Assembly (NCBI GenBank): GCA_015061945.1
Contig: SUVP01000001.1
Coordinates: forward strand, 62,001 to 126,000
Source of the DNA: Opitutales bacterium
GTDB taxonomy: Bacteria; Verrucomicrobiota; Verrucomicrobiia; Opitutales; Intestinicryptomonadaceae
Length of the DNA stretch: 64,000 nt
Direction: 5' to 3'
Both the position numbers and the translations under genes were made by a program. Shown here piece by piece: positions 8,778 to 18,228 of this stretch; the stretch's first letter is position 1; every line of letters begins with the position of its first letter. The notes beneath the pieces are model-generated. The model was not told the DNA's origin, made no database searches, and saw nothing but the letters and a program-made list of their open reading frames with translations.

Positions 8778-9737
8778 ATGGAACGCACACTTACATTCGA
8801 TACAGCAGTCCAACTGGCTGAAACATACGGAAATAAGCCCGAAAATATCGAGCTTGCCGAATCGAAGTTTGGCGTAAAAATCATTGCTCGCGACGGCTGG
8901 TTGACAATAGAAGGCGACGAAAATAAAGTCGAACTTGCCGAAAAATTTTTCGATACAATGCGGGGTGCTCGCAAACAAGGTATGCGTATCAGTAATGGCG
9001 ATTTCCGCAATATGCTCGACAGAGCCTCGAACGGAAAAATCGACGAAATCATACAAGTGTTCGACTCGCCCATAGTGATAAATTTAAAGCGAAAAAGTGT
9101 TGTTCCCAAAAATATAAATCAGAAAAAATATCTGAAATTTATAAATAAAAACGATATCGTTTTTGGTGTTGGTCCGGCGGGAACAGGTAAGACTTATTTG
9201 GCAGTCGCATCAGCTTTAAAATGTCTCCAAGAAAAGACTGTTGAAAAGGTGATTTTGACACGTCCAGCAGTTGAAGCTGGCGAAGCATTGGGCTTTCTAC
9301 CAGGGGATTTACAGGAAAAGCTCCTCCCCTATTTGCGTCCACTCTACGACGCAATGAACGATATGCTCGGGGCAGAAGAAACACAAAAGTTGATGGAACG
9401 TCAAGTGATTGAAATTGCACCGCTGGCATATATGCGTGGACGCACACTCACTAACGCTTACATTATTCTCGACGAAGCTCAAAACACCACAATGGAACAA
9501 ATGATGATGTTCCTTACCCGACTTGGCGAAAATTCTAAAATGATTATCACAGGCGATATCACACAAATAGACTTGCCCAAACAGAAAAAATCGGGACTAA
9601 AAGGTGCGTTAGAAATACTCGGAGATATTGAAGGTATAAAATTATTTCATTTTGATGCGGGCGATGTCGTCCGCCACAGACTCGTTACAAAAATCGTAAC
9701 GGCATACGAAAACAGTATATATAAAGATGTTAAGTAG
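8778..9737 (+). CDS. phoH: PhoH-like P-loop ATPase
   Basis: This 319-residue protein has an N-terminal KH-like region (residues about 1-80) and a PhoH ATPase domain with Walker A GPAGTGKT at 132-139, TRPAVEAGE, and Walker B ILDEAQNTT. PhoH/PhoL proteins act in RNA metabolism and often sit beside ybeY and pgpH. Here the pgpH-type gene follows with an 11-base overlap, but ybeY is not found between it and lpxD. Confidence 0.93.
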   Translation: MERTLTFDTAVQLAETYGNKPENIELAESKFGVKIIARDGWLTIEGDENKVELAEKFFDTMRGARKQGMRISNGDFRNMLDRASNGKIDEIIQVFDSPIVINLKRKSVVPKNINQKKYLKFINKNDIVFGVGPAGTGKTYLAVASALKCLQEKTVEKVILTRPAVEAGEALGFLPGDLQEKLLPYLRPLYDAMNDMLGAEETQKLMERQVIEIAPLAYMRGRTLTNAYIILDEAQNTTMEQMMMFLTRLGENSKMIITGDITQIDLPKQKKSGLKGALEILGDIEGIKLFHFDAGDVVRHRLVTKIVTAYENSIYKDVK

Positions 9738-12069
9738 CATAAAAAATTATCGAGCAGAACATGCCAGACGCAAAATGCTCTCGCAAGAGATGAAGAAATC
9801 GAAATTCCGAAAATGGCGTTTTTTAGCGGTTTCGACAGTCGTTATAACATTGTCGATTCTCGTGTATTCGATTTGCTTTATAGGCAGACCTCCGGTTGTC
9901 CCACATATTGTGTCGAAGAATAAAAGTGCACAAGTTCAAATTGTATCGCCATTCGACTTCACATATATTAGCGAAATACAAACCCAAGCAAACCGAGACA
10001 GAAACGCCGAAAGAATAGCACCACAATATAAAATCAATGAGAGTGCAATCGCAAATGGTGCTGAAAATATCAAAAAAATTGTTTCTATTTTCGACAATAA
10101 TCAACAGAAATATTCTGAACTGCCAAGCGAAAACAAAAACAATAATCCGTTTTTTGAAGATATTTCGGCAGAAATCCGCAAAGCTACTCTAATCGACGTT
10201 AGCCCCGAAGACGCTGAGATAATTTACGAAAAAACAGACAACGCAAACCGCAATCGAGCCTTTAACCAAGTGTTCTTCCACGCTGGAAATATCTTGCGAG
10301 ACGGTGTATACCCTGACGGCGACAGCGTGTTTTCGTCAATGACAACATCGTCGTCGCCGAACGTAGATATATCGGGCGGATTCTCGGGTGGGATTGGTGC
10401 ATTGCACTTGAGAGCAATTAGCGAAACCGACGCAAGACGTGAGTTGCTTGAGAAAGTAAAAAACCTCGGTATGAATGATGTTCTCGCAAAAGCGTTGTAC
10501 AGAATTGTCAAAGAAACGCTCGTGCCAAACACTGAATTTGACGAAGAAAAAACAAAGGCATTGCGAGACGAAGCACGTGAAAAAGTAAAAGATGTTGTCG
10601 TTAAAATTCGACGTGGTGAAACGTTGGTCGATTCAGAAACAGCACCATCGCCGATAGTCTCTGAAAAAATCAAAGCATACAAAGTTGAATTAGAAAAACG
10701 CAATCAATCGTACGGTTTTACATCGAGTACAATCGAGTACCTTTTCAGTTTGTTAGTCGTCATAAGCGGAACATTTTTTATTGCGATTAGCCGACAACAG
10801 AAAAATCGTCAACCACGCACAATCGCAATATTCTGCACACTTCTAATAATAAACCTAATCCTCGAACGTGGATTTATAGAATTTAGCTCGACAGAATATT
10901 TCGACACAAACACACCACTCTTACAAATTTTAGCATACGTTGCACCAATTATGCTCGGACCGATGATTATGGTGCTTATCTTCGGTTCGTACACTGGCTT
11001 TATTATGGCGATTATGGTGTCGGCACTAACGACATTGATGCTTGGCGAAGGTATTGTATATTTTATAATATTCCTCGCTTGCACATTGATTGCAATCTTC
11101 TTTACTGGCAGTGCGACCTCACGACCTCGCGTAATTATAGGCGGTTTGATTTATGGCCTGTGCATATCGTTAATATCGCTGATAATGGGCTATTGCAACG
11201 AACTGCCAATGGCTATTGTGTGGCGTCAATCCCTACTGGCGATTGGCTCTGGAGTGATGACATCATTTGTCGCAATCGGCGTATTGCCTTTGTTTGAATT
11301 GATTTTCAACAGATACTCGAACATCACATTGCTCGACTATACAGATTTCAATAATCCCCTACTCCGTAAGATGCAAATAGAAGCTCCAGGGACATATCAC
11401 CACAGCGTTATGGTATCGTACTTGGCAGAAGCGGCAGCAGTTGCAGTTGGAGCAAACCCGATGGTATGCCGAGTTGGAGCACTTTTCCACGACATCGGAA
11501 AAATCCAAAAGCCCGAATTTTTCACAGAAAATCAACAAGACGGCAAGAACGCACACGACGATCAAAATCCGTCGATGAGTGCCTTGATAATAAAAAATCA
11601 TATCCGAGAAGGAGTGGAAATAGCAAAGCTTGCAAAATTGCCACGTCAAGTAATAGAAGCAATCGAGCAACACCACGGTACTTCGGTCATTATGTATTTT
11701 TATAACAAGGCGATGAAAATGGCAGAATCGGCTGGTGATAAACGCGACCCAATACAAGCTCTGCGAGACGCTGGAATCGAAGAAAGCACATATCGCCACG
11801 AAGGCACAAAACCACAAACAGTAGAGAACGCAATCATTATGATTGCCGATTCTTGTGAGGCTGCGTCGAGATCGCTCAAACGCATAACAAAACACGGAAT
11901 CGAAGATTTGGTAAACGCAATTGTTCGTGGAAAGATGAACGACGGTCAGCTTGATGAATGCCCGATTACCGTAAAACAAATTTCCAAACTCAAAGAAAGC
12001 ATCGCATTTACTATGCTAAATATGCTTCACTCGAGAGTATCTTATAACAACGAAAACGAAAAGAAATGA
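9727..12069 (+). CDS. pgpH: 7TM-HD membrane protein, c-di-AMP phosphodiesterase PgpH type
   Basis: The protein is 780 residues. A first membrane segment lies at about 32-50, an extracytoplasmic 7TMR-HDED region follows to about 330, then seven membrane segments run to about 520, and an HD hydrolase domain finishes the chain. The HD motif is seen as H558-H559-S and FHDIGK with His588-Asp589. PgpH proteins of this architecture hydrolyse c-di-AMP at the inner membrane. The gene starts inside phoH (11-base overlap) and ends in an ATGA overlap with lpxD, so translation is coupled. A c-di-AMP cyclase would be expected elsewhere in the genome. Confidence 0.9.
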   Translation: MLSSIKNYRAEHARRKMLSQEMKKSKFRKWRFLAVSTVVITLSILVYSICFIGRPPVVPHIVSKNKSAQVQIVSPFDFTYISEIQTQANRDRNAERIAPQYKINESAIANGAENIKKIVSIFDNNQQKYSELPSENKNNNPFFEDISAEIRKATLIDVSPEDAEIIYEKTDNANRNRAFNQVFFHAGNILRDGVYPDGDSVFSSMTTSSSPNVDISGGFSGGIGALHLRAISETDARRELLEKVKNLGMNDVLAKALYRIVKETLVPNTEFDEEKTKALRDEAREKVKDVVVKIRRGETLVDSETAPSPIVSEKIKAYKVELEKRNQSYGFTSSTIEYLFSLLVVISGTFFIAISRQQKNRQPRTIAIFCTLLIINLILERGFIEFSSTEYFDTNTPLLQILAYVAPIMLGPMIMVLIFGSYTGFIMAIMVSALTTLMLGEGIVYFIIFLACTLIAIFFTGSATSRPRVIIGGLIYGLCISLISLIMGYCNELPMAIVWRQSLLAIGSGVMTSFVAIGVLPLFELIFNRYSNITLLDYTDFNNPLLRKMQIEAPGTYHHSVMVSYLAEAAAVAVGANPMVCRVGALFHDIGKIQKPEFFTENQQDGKNAHDDQNPSMSALIIKNHIREGVEIAKLAKLPRQVIEAIEQHHGTSVIMYFYNKAMKMAESAGDKRDPIQALRDAGIEESTYRHEGTKPQTVENAIIMIADSCEAASRSLKRITKHGIEDLVNAIVRGKMNDGQLDECPITVKQISKLKESIAFTMLNMLHSRVSYNNENEKK

Positions 12070-13130
12070 ACGTAAAATTCCCATTAAAAGAGATTGTAAA
12101 ATTATTTGAAAACCCAGAAATATCGGGCGATGACAGTGTCGAGCTTTCGGCAATAGCAAGCCTTACCAAAGCTACACCGACAGACCTTTCGTTTTTGGGC
12201 AACAAAAAATATTCGCCTGAAGTACCCGAAACAAAAGCAGGGGCTGTACTTCTCCCCCGCAATTATAAAGGCGAACTCCCCCAGAATTCGACTATCGTAC
12301 GTGTCGATGATCCCTCGAGAGAACTCGCAAAACTCGGAGAGATAATTGAAAAAGCACTTTGGCCAAAACCAGTTGCATCAATCCATCCAACTGCTGTTAT
12401 CGACCCCAAAGCAAAAGTTGGCGAAAACGTTGTAATTGGTGCAAATGTGATAATCAGCGAAGGTGCTGAAATTGGCGATGGCACAGTTTTGCAAGGCAAT
12501 AATTATGTCGGCAGATTTGCGAAGTTAGGTGCCGATTGCTTTATTTTCCCGAACGCTGTAATTATGGATTATTGCGAGTTGGGCAACCGTGTACGCTTGC
12601 AACCAGGGGCAGTTATCGGTTCAGACGGCTACGGATATGTATTTGTCGACGGCAAGCACGTCAAAGTTCCACAAGTTGGAAAAGTTGTCCTTGAAGATGA
12701 TGTGGAAATTGGTGCAAATACGACAATCGACAGAGCACGTTTCGACACTACAAGAGTCGGAGCTGGCTCAAAAGTGGATAATCTTGTTCAGATTGCACAC
12801 AATGTACAAGTAGGCAAAGGTGCGTTGCTCGTATCACAAGTGGGTATTTCAGGTAGTACAGAAATTGGCGATTACGCTGTGCTTGGCGGTCAAGTTGGCG
12901 TTGCAGGACACCTAAAAATTGGTGCCGGTGCAATGATTGGCGGACAAAGTGGAATCAATGGCGATATCGAACCAAAGGCATATATGCGTGGAACACCACC
13001 ACGTCCATATATGAAAGCACACAAAATTGATGTAATGATTGGGCACTTGCCTGAATTGTTCGACAGAGTAAAAGATGTCGAACAAAAGCTTGGTATAGAA
13101 AAAAAGACATTTGGCAAACAAGCGAAGTAA
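12066..13130 (+). CDS. lpxD: UDP-3-O-acylglucosamine N-acyltransferase
   Basis: LpxD adds the second acyl chain in lipid A synthesis. The 354-residue protein has the N-terminal uridine-binding domain (about 1-100) and a left-handed beta-helix built from hexapeptide repeats (about 105-320). GSDGYGY and [12 protein letters not shown] carry the family signature, with His245 matching the catalytic histidine (His239 in E. coli). It is evidence for an LPS-type outer membrane. It overlaps pgpH by ATGA and ends the operon before a terminator; lpxA, lpxC and fabZ are not next to it. Confidence 0.95.
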   Translation: MNVKFPLKEIVKLFENPEISGDDSVELSAIASLTKATPTDLSFLGNKKYSPEVPETKAGAVLLPRNYKGELPQNSTIVRVDDPSRELAKLGEIIEKALWPKPVASIHPTAVIDPKAKVGENVVIGANVIISEGAEIGDGTVLQGNNYVGRFAKLGADCFIFPNAVIMDYCELGNRVRLQPGAVIGSDGYGYVFVDGKHVKVPQVGKVVLEDDVEIGANTTIDRARFDTTRVGAGSKVDNLVQIAHNVQVGKGALLVSQVGISGSTEIGDYAVLGGQVGVAGHLKIGAGAMIGGQSGINGDIEPKAYMRGTPPRPYMKAHKIDVMIGHLPELFDRVKDVEQKLGIEKKTFGKQAK

Positions 13131-13146
13131 AAAATCGCAAAAGAGC

Positions 13147-13174
13147 AATCCCGATGAAAAATCGGGATTTTTTT
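13147..13174 (+). terminator. Terminator after lpxD
   Basis: AATCCCGAT and ATCGGGATT form a 9-bp stem with a 5-base loop, followed by a T-run. Confidence 0.9.
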
Positions 13175-13283
13175 GTGCTAAAATGTACGAAAATGCTTGC
13201 GTATTTTGTCGGGTAAAATTGACTTATATCTTTTAATATTACAGCAAAAACGCCAATTAGGTGGAATGTAAAAAAAATTTATT

Positions 13284-14330
13284 ATGGAAAACAAAATCAA
13301 CGAAATTTTGGCAAAAGCGAAAGCATCTTTGCCGACAGCAAAAACAAAAACCGAAGTTGCGAACTTGGGTGCATCAATCACAGGTCCAAATGGCGAACTT
13401 ACTGCATTGATGAAGATTATCCCAACGCTCGATAAGGCAGAACGTCCATCAGCTGGTAAGCTCATCAATATGGCGAAAAAGGAAATTGAGCCACTCATCG
13501 CCGAAGCATACGCAAGAATTGAAAGCGAAGAAATGGCATCTGCACTTGGCGAAAAGCCAGACATCTCGATGCCAAATATCGACATCCAACGAGGAACAAT
13601 CCACCCACTCACACTTACAATCCGCAAAATTTGCGACATCTTTAAGCGTGCAGGTTTCACAGTTGCAGAAGCGACAAACCTCGAGACAGAATGGTTCTGC
13701 TTTGATGCACTCAATACTCCAGCCGACCACCCTGCTCGCGACGCACAAGATACCCTCTTTATGCCACGCAATACAGTTGCAACAAACGTGCCAAAGCACG
13801 CTGACGAACTTTATCTTTTGCGTAGCCATACATCGTCGGTACAAATCCGTGCGATGCTAAAAGAAGGTGCACCAATCCGCATTTTAGCACCAGGACGTGC
13901 ATTCCGTAGAGATACAGTCGATGCGACACACTCGGCAAACTTCCACCAAATTGAAGGCTTGTATGTAGATAAAAATGTTCGTTTGACAGACCTCAAAGGA
14001 GCACTCGATTACCTTTTCAAAAACTTGTTTGGTGCTTCAGCAAAAACTCGCTTGCGTCCAAGCTTCTTCCCATTCACCGAACCAAGCTTTGAAGTAGACT
14101 TTATGAGTGCAGACCTCGGTAAGCTCAGCAATAAGTGGATTGAAATTCTCGGTTGCGGAATGGTTGATCCAAACGTAATTCGCAATGTGGGTCTCGATCC
14201 TGAAGTTTACACTGGCTATGCGTTCGGTTTGGGCGTAGAAAGAATCGCAATGCTTATGCACTCAATCGACGACATCCGCCATTTCTATGCAAACGATACC
14301 CGATTCCTCAAACAATTCGGAACGAAATAA
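13284..14330 (+). CDS. pheS: Phenylalanyl-tRNA synthetase alpha subunit
   Basis: The 348-residue chain has an N-terminal coiled-coil tRNA-binding arm (about 1-95) and a class II catalytic core. Motif 2 is seen around GRAFRRDTVDATHSANFHQIEG and motif 3 as GLGVERIAML. It works with PheT as an alpha2-beta2 enzyme charging tRNA-Phe. pheT follows after 21 bases, the usual arrangement. This is the first gene of a long operon running to priA; no phe leader peptide or T-box is visible in the 109 bases after the lpxD terminator. Confidence 0.96.
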   Translation: MENKINEILAKAKASLPTAKTKTEVANLGASITGPNGELTALMKIIPTLDKAERPSAGKLINMAKKEIEPLIAEAYARIESEEMASALGEKPDISMPNIDIQRGTIHPLTLTIRKICDIFKRAGFTVAEATNLETEWFCFDALNTPADHPARDAQDTLFMPRNTVATNVPKHADELYLLRSHTSSVQIRAMLKEGAPIRILAPGRAFRRDTVDATHSANFHQIEGLYVDKNVRLTDLKGALDYLFKNLFGASAKTRLRPSFFPFTEPSFEVDFMSADLGKLSNKWIEILGCGMVDPNVIRNVGLDPEVYTGYAFGLGVERIAMLMHSIDDIRHFYANDTRFLKQFGTK

Positions 14331-14351
14331 AACAGAAGGGAATTTTTCAAA

Positions 14352-16799
14352 ATGAAAGTCAGTTTAAAATGGTTAAATAAATACGTCGACCTCTCTGATG
14401 TTTCTGTAGAACAAATTGCAGACGCATTGCCAATGTTGGGTCTTGAAGTTGAAAGCGTTGAAACAACAGGAATGAAACAACTCAACAATGTTGTAGTTGG
14501 CGAAATTCTTTCGAGAGATCCTCACCCAAATGCAGATAAACTCGGCGTATGTATGGTAAAAGTAAATCCAGATGCCGACCCTGTTCAGATTGTCTGCGGT
14601 GCAAAAAATTATAAAGTAGGCGACCGTGTTCCAGTTGCTCTCGACGGTGCAAAGCTCCCAACTGCAGATGGTGGAATTTTTGAAATTAAAGTTTCGCAAC
14701 TTCGTGGTGTTACAAGCAATGGTATGATGTGCTCGGCTCGTGAACTCGGTATGGGGACAGACCACAGCGGTTTGCTCATTCTCGAAATGCGTCCAGAAAT
14801 TGGCACGCCAATCAACGATGTTTTCACAGAATCGGATACTGTTTTTGAAATCGAATTGACAGCAAACCGTGGCGATTGCCTCAGCCATATCGGCGTTGCA
14901 CGTGAACTCGCAGCAAAATTTGGTAAAAAATTAAAAAAGCCAGAATTAAAATATAACCCAATTTATACGGATAAGCCAACTGGCAATCTCGTTGAATCAA
15001 TCGAATCGCAAACATCAAACTGCCCACTCTACACAGCAGTTTCAATCAAAGGTGTGAAGATTGCCCCAAGTCCAGAATGGTTGCGTAGAGATATTGAATC
15101 GGTCGGCTTGCGTTCAATCAACAATGTTGTCGACGTTACAAACTATGTTCTTATGGAATATGGTCAACCATTGCACTCTTTTGACGCATCAAAAATTCGT
15201 GGTAAAAAGATTGTCGTTCGCCAAGCACAAGACGGTGAAGAAATCCAGACTCTCGACGAAAAGAAATATACACTCACATCAGAAGCGACGCTCATTTGCG
15301 ACGGCGAAGGTGCAGTTGCGTTGGCTGGTGTAATGGGTGGTTTAAATTCTGAAGTGTCTGCCGATACAACCGATGTCGTGCTTGAATCTGCATGGTTTAA
15401 CCCAGGAAATGTTCGTGCAACAAGTCGCAAATACGCAATCAACACAGACTCGTCTTACAGATTCGCACGCGATGTCGACCCACAAGGAACACTCGAAGCT
15501 TCAAGACGTGCAGTAGACCTGATTCTCGAAACTGCAGGTGGCGAAGTTGTAGCCGAAACTTGCAAGATTGGAGACCTTCCTCGTGGAGATAGAGATATAG
15601 ATATTTCGCTTTCGTATATTATCGACCGACTCGGTTTCGATGTCTCGCAGGAAGATGTTGTGAACGCATTTGAAGCACTCGGATTCCCTGTATCCGATAT
15701 GGGCAACGGTAATATGAAAGTAAAAGTTCCGTCGTTCAGAAGTGAAGTCGATAGACCAATAGATTTGGTCGAAGAATTCGTAAGAATTTTCGGAACAGAC
15801 AAAATTCCTGAAACAGATATTACAGGCACTGCTCTCTTGCGAGATGACGACGCAATGTTCAGATATAATCGCACTGTTGCCGATTTCCTCGCATCACGTG
15901 GTTTGAATGAATGCCAAAATTACTCGCTCAAAGATAGTGCTGAACTCGAAAAAGTTCACGAAAATATCGAAGCACTTAAGCTCGATAACCCACTAACATC
16001 CGACCAAAACTGCTTGCGTCCATCATTGCTCGACAGTTTGCTTGATGTCGTTCGCTTGAACATTTCAAATGGCAACGATTTCTTCGGATTCTTTGAAAAC
16101 GGAAAAATCTTCCGTGCCGATAATAAGGGAGAAATTTGCGAGCTGGCATCAACAGCATTTGTAATCGCCCCCGACCCTGCAAAACGCTCGTGGAAAAAAC
16201 GCGAAGGCGTAGACTTCTTCACAGCAAAAGAAATGGCGTTTGATATTTTGTCGATTCTCGGAGTCGATGCATCGAGACTGAATTTCACACCAGCACAAGA
16301 AGCCTTGTGGCAAGCCGATTTCTCGGCAGGTTGTGGCTCTGAAAAACGTGAAGGTTTTGTAATTCGTTTTGGTGCAATCAGCGTTGCACACTTGCGTGAA
16401 CGTGGTATTGAACGTGTAGTTTACGCTGGCGAAATTATGTTTAAGCCAGAAGTTTCAGCACGCAAAAAGACTGTCGAAAAATTTAAGCCTTTCAGCTCAT
16501 TCCCAACAGCATCGCGTGATATCGCAGTGATTGCAAAGCTCGACGAAAAAGCTTCTGACGTCGCATTTGAAATCCAAAAAGCTTCAAAACAAAAGCTCAA
16601 GGGCGCAGACTTTGATGTTGAATCGGTTGAACTTTTCGACTCGTACAGCGGAAAAGGTGTCGATGAAGGTTGCAAGAGCTTGGCGTTTGAATTGAAATTC
16701 CGTTCAAACGAAAGAACTCTTCAAACAGAAGAAGTCAATAATGTCTTTGACGCAATTTGCCAAGAACTCGGCAAAAAACGCAAATTGAGAATCTCATAA
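14352..16799 (+). CDS. pheT: Phenylalanyl-tRNA synthetase beta subunit
   Basis: The 815-residue length fits the bacterial long form. In order: a tRNA-binding EMAP-like domain (about 40-150, HPNADKLGVCMV), the B3/B4 editing domain (about 210-385), B5 (about 405-475), the catalytic-like core, and a C-terminal FDX-ACB anticodon domain (about 720-815, PTASRDIAV). A ribosome site AGAAGGGA lies 10-17 bases before the ATG. It ends one base before tatC. Confidence 0.96.
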   Translation: MKVSLKWLNKYVDLSDVSVEQIADALPMLGLEVESVETTGMKQLNNVVVGEILSRDPHPNADKLGVCMVKVNPDADPVQIVCGAKNYKVGDRVPVALDGAKLPTADGGIFEIKVSQLRGVTSNGMMCSARELGMGTDHSGLLILEMRPEIGTPINDVFTESDTVFEIELTANRGDCLSHIGVARELAAKFGKKLKKPELKYNPIYTDKPTGNLVESIESQTSNCPLYTAVSIKGVKIAPSPEWLRRDIESVGLRSINNVVDVTNYVLMEYGQPLHSFDASKIRGKKIVVRQAQDGEEIQTLDEKKYTLTSEATLICDGEGAVALAGVMGGLNSEVSADTTDVVLESAWFNPGNVRATSRKYAINTDSSYRFARDVDPQGTLEASRRAVDLILETAGGEVVAETCKIGDLPRGDRDIDISLSYIIDRLGFDVSQEDVVNAFEALGFPVSDMGNGNMKVKVPSFRSEVDRPIDLVEEFVRIFGTDKIPETDITGTALLRDDDAMFRYNRTVADFLASRGLNECQNYSLKDSAELEKVHENIEALKLDNPLTSDQNCLRPSLLDSLLDVVRLNISNGNDFFGFFENGKIFRADNKGEICELASTAFVIAPDPAKRSWKKREGVDFFTAKEMAFDILSILGVDASRLNFTPAQEALWQADFSAGCGSEKREGFVIRFGAISVAHLRERGIERVVYAGEIMFKPEVSARKKTVEKFKPFSSFPTASRDIAVIAKLDEKASDVAFEIQKASKQKLKGADFDVESVELFDSYSGKGVDEGCKSLAFELKFRSNERTLQTEEVNNVFDAICQELGKKRKLRIS

Positions 16800-16800
16800 T

Positions 16801-18228
16801 ATGGCAAAAGACAACGCAAATAGCGAAGGCGAAATGACGTTTCTCGAGCATCTCGAAGAAATGCGTGGAGTCATTTTGCGTTCGTTGCTCGTTTTCACAA
16901 TAGCACTCGTAAGTGTCGGTGCTGGCTTTAGCTACTTCAATTCGATTATGCTTTATCCGTTAAATACGGCGAAAAAGCTAATCGAAGAATATCCGTTTTT
17001 CCACTACATAAGTGGAGCCGATAAAAAAATTGAAGAAGCCAAAAAAGACGACATCAAAAAGCTCGGACCAGTTTATCTTGTGCCTGAAAATGGCGACAAG
17101 ACAAAACAAACAGGTCCGTTCTATATCGTATCGAAAGACGAAAACACCGTACTGCTCGAAACTAATTCAAAGAAAGATTGGTATGCCGATATTAAGTTGC
17201 GTTCGATGACTTTCGCAACGCCAATTATCGTATGGTTTTACGTCAGCTTCTTGGGAGCATTGTGCATATCGCTACCGATTATCGCATACTTTGTGATTCA
17301 GTTTGTGATGCCTGGGTTGACGAAAGAAGAAAAAAAACTCCTGCGTCCAGGGATGCTCGCGGCGGTGTTGCTCTTCTGTGCTGGAGCGACCTTTGCGTTC
17401 ACATTTATGCTACCTATGGGGATTGCATTTATGGCGAGTATGTCGGAATCGATGCAAATGGAAATGTTCCCAGATGCACAGTCATATTATAGTATGGTGC
17501 TTTTCCTAACGCTTGCAGTAGGTGTCGTTTTTGAAGTTCCGTTGATTCAAGTGATACTCATATATCTTGGGATACTCAATCCAGACTGGCTCAGAAAAAA
17601 TCGAAGAATCGTATTTTTAGTATTGCTGATTTTCGCAACAGTAATTACTCCGCCAGACTTTATTACTCAAATTTCACTGACACTTCCACTCTACATGCTT
17701 TACGAAGTCGCATTGAGAGTCGGAGAATATCTGCGTAAACGCAAGCTCAGACGTGAAGCCGAACTCGAAAAGCTCGAAGAAGAGCAAGACGAAAAAGAAC
17801 GTAAAGAGTACGCAAAGCTTGTCGCAAAAGAGCGTATTGCCGAACAAGAAGCCGAAAAAACTGAAGGTGGATTAGAGATTGATAAATCGCACTACGGCGA
17901 TGACGAATTGCCCGACGATTACGACCCTAATAAAATCGATGAGTACGATGACTATGACGAGTACTACGGATACGGCGACGGCGATGACGATTTCAACGAA
18001 GACGATTATGGACTTGAGCCATATATCGATTACGGAAAACTCACAAAAACTGCCCCAGACTTCAGTCCAAATTGGGACTTAAATCGAGTTGACACAAGCT
18101 TTATGACACCCGATTGGTCGATGAATGCACCAACGCAAACCCCAACGGAGTCGAGCGAAAATATCGTTGAAAACGTGGTTGAAAACCTCGATGAAACAAA
18201 ATCGAAAACTGACGATATAAAAGAATAA
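16801..18228 (+). CDS. tatC: TatC with periplasmic insertion and long acidic tail
   Basis: TatC is the core receptor of the twin-arginine export pathway. Family marks are present: FLEHLEEMR at 14-22, the KEEKK loop at 175-179, FEVP with Glu245, and ITPPD at 282-286. At 475 residues it is almost twice the usual 250. About 75 extra residues sit in the first periplasmic loop (roughly 58-134). A C-terminal extension of about 165 residues follows the sixth membrane segment: a charged helical part (312-355), a tract of Asp/Tyr/Gly around 365-410, and a polar tail. No tatA or tatB lies in the window. The gene ends in a TAATG overlap with the next one. Confidence 0.93.
   Translation: MAKDNANSEGEMTFLEHLEEMRGVILRSLLVFTIALVSVGAGFSYFNSIMLYPLNTAKKLIEEYPFFHYISGADKKIEEAKKDDIKKLGPVYLVPENGDKTKQTGPFYIVSKDENTVLLETNSKKDWYADIKLRSMTFATPIIVWFYVSFLGALCISLPIIAYFVIQFVMPGLTKEEKKLLRPGMLAAVLLFCAGATFAFTFMLPMGIAFMASMSESMQMEMFPDAQSYYSMVLFLTLAVGVVFEVPLIQVILIYLGILNPDWLRKNRRIVFLVLLIFATVITPPDFITQISLTLPLYMLYEVALRVGEYLRKRKLRREAELEKLEEEQDEKERKEYAKLVAKERIAEQEAEKTEGGLEIDKSHYGDDELPDDYDPNKIDEYDDYDEYYGYGDGDDDFNEDDYGLEPYIDYGKLTKTAPDFSPNWDLNRVDTSFMTPDWSMNAPTQTPTESSENIVENVVENLDETKSKTDDIKE

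Noticed and set aside
11359-11979. 206-codon open frame antisense to pgpH
   Set aside because: It overlaps the conserved HD domain of pgpH and shows no domain or start signal.
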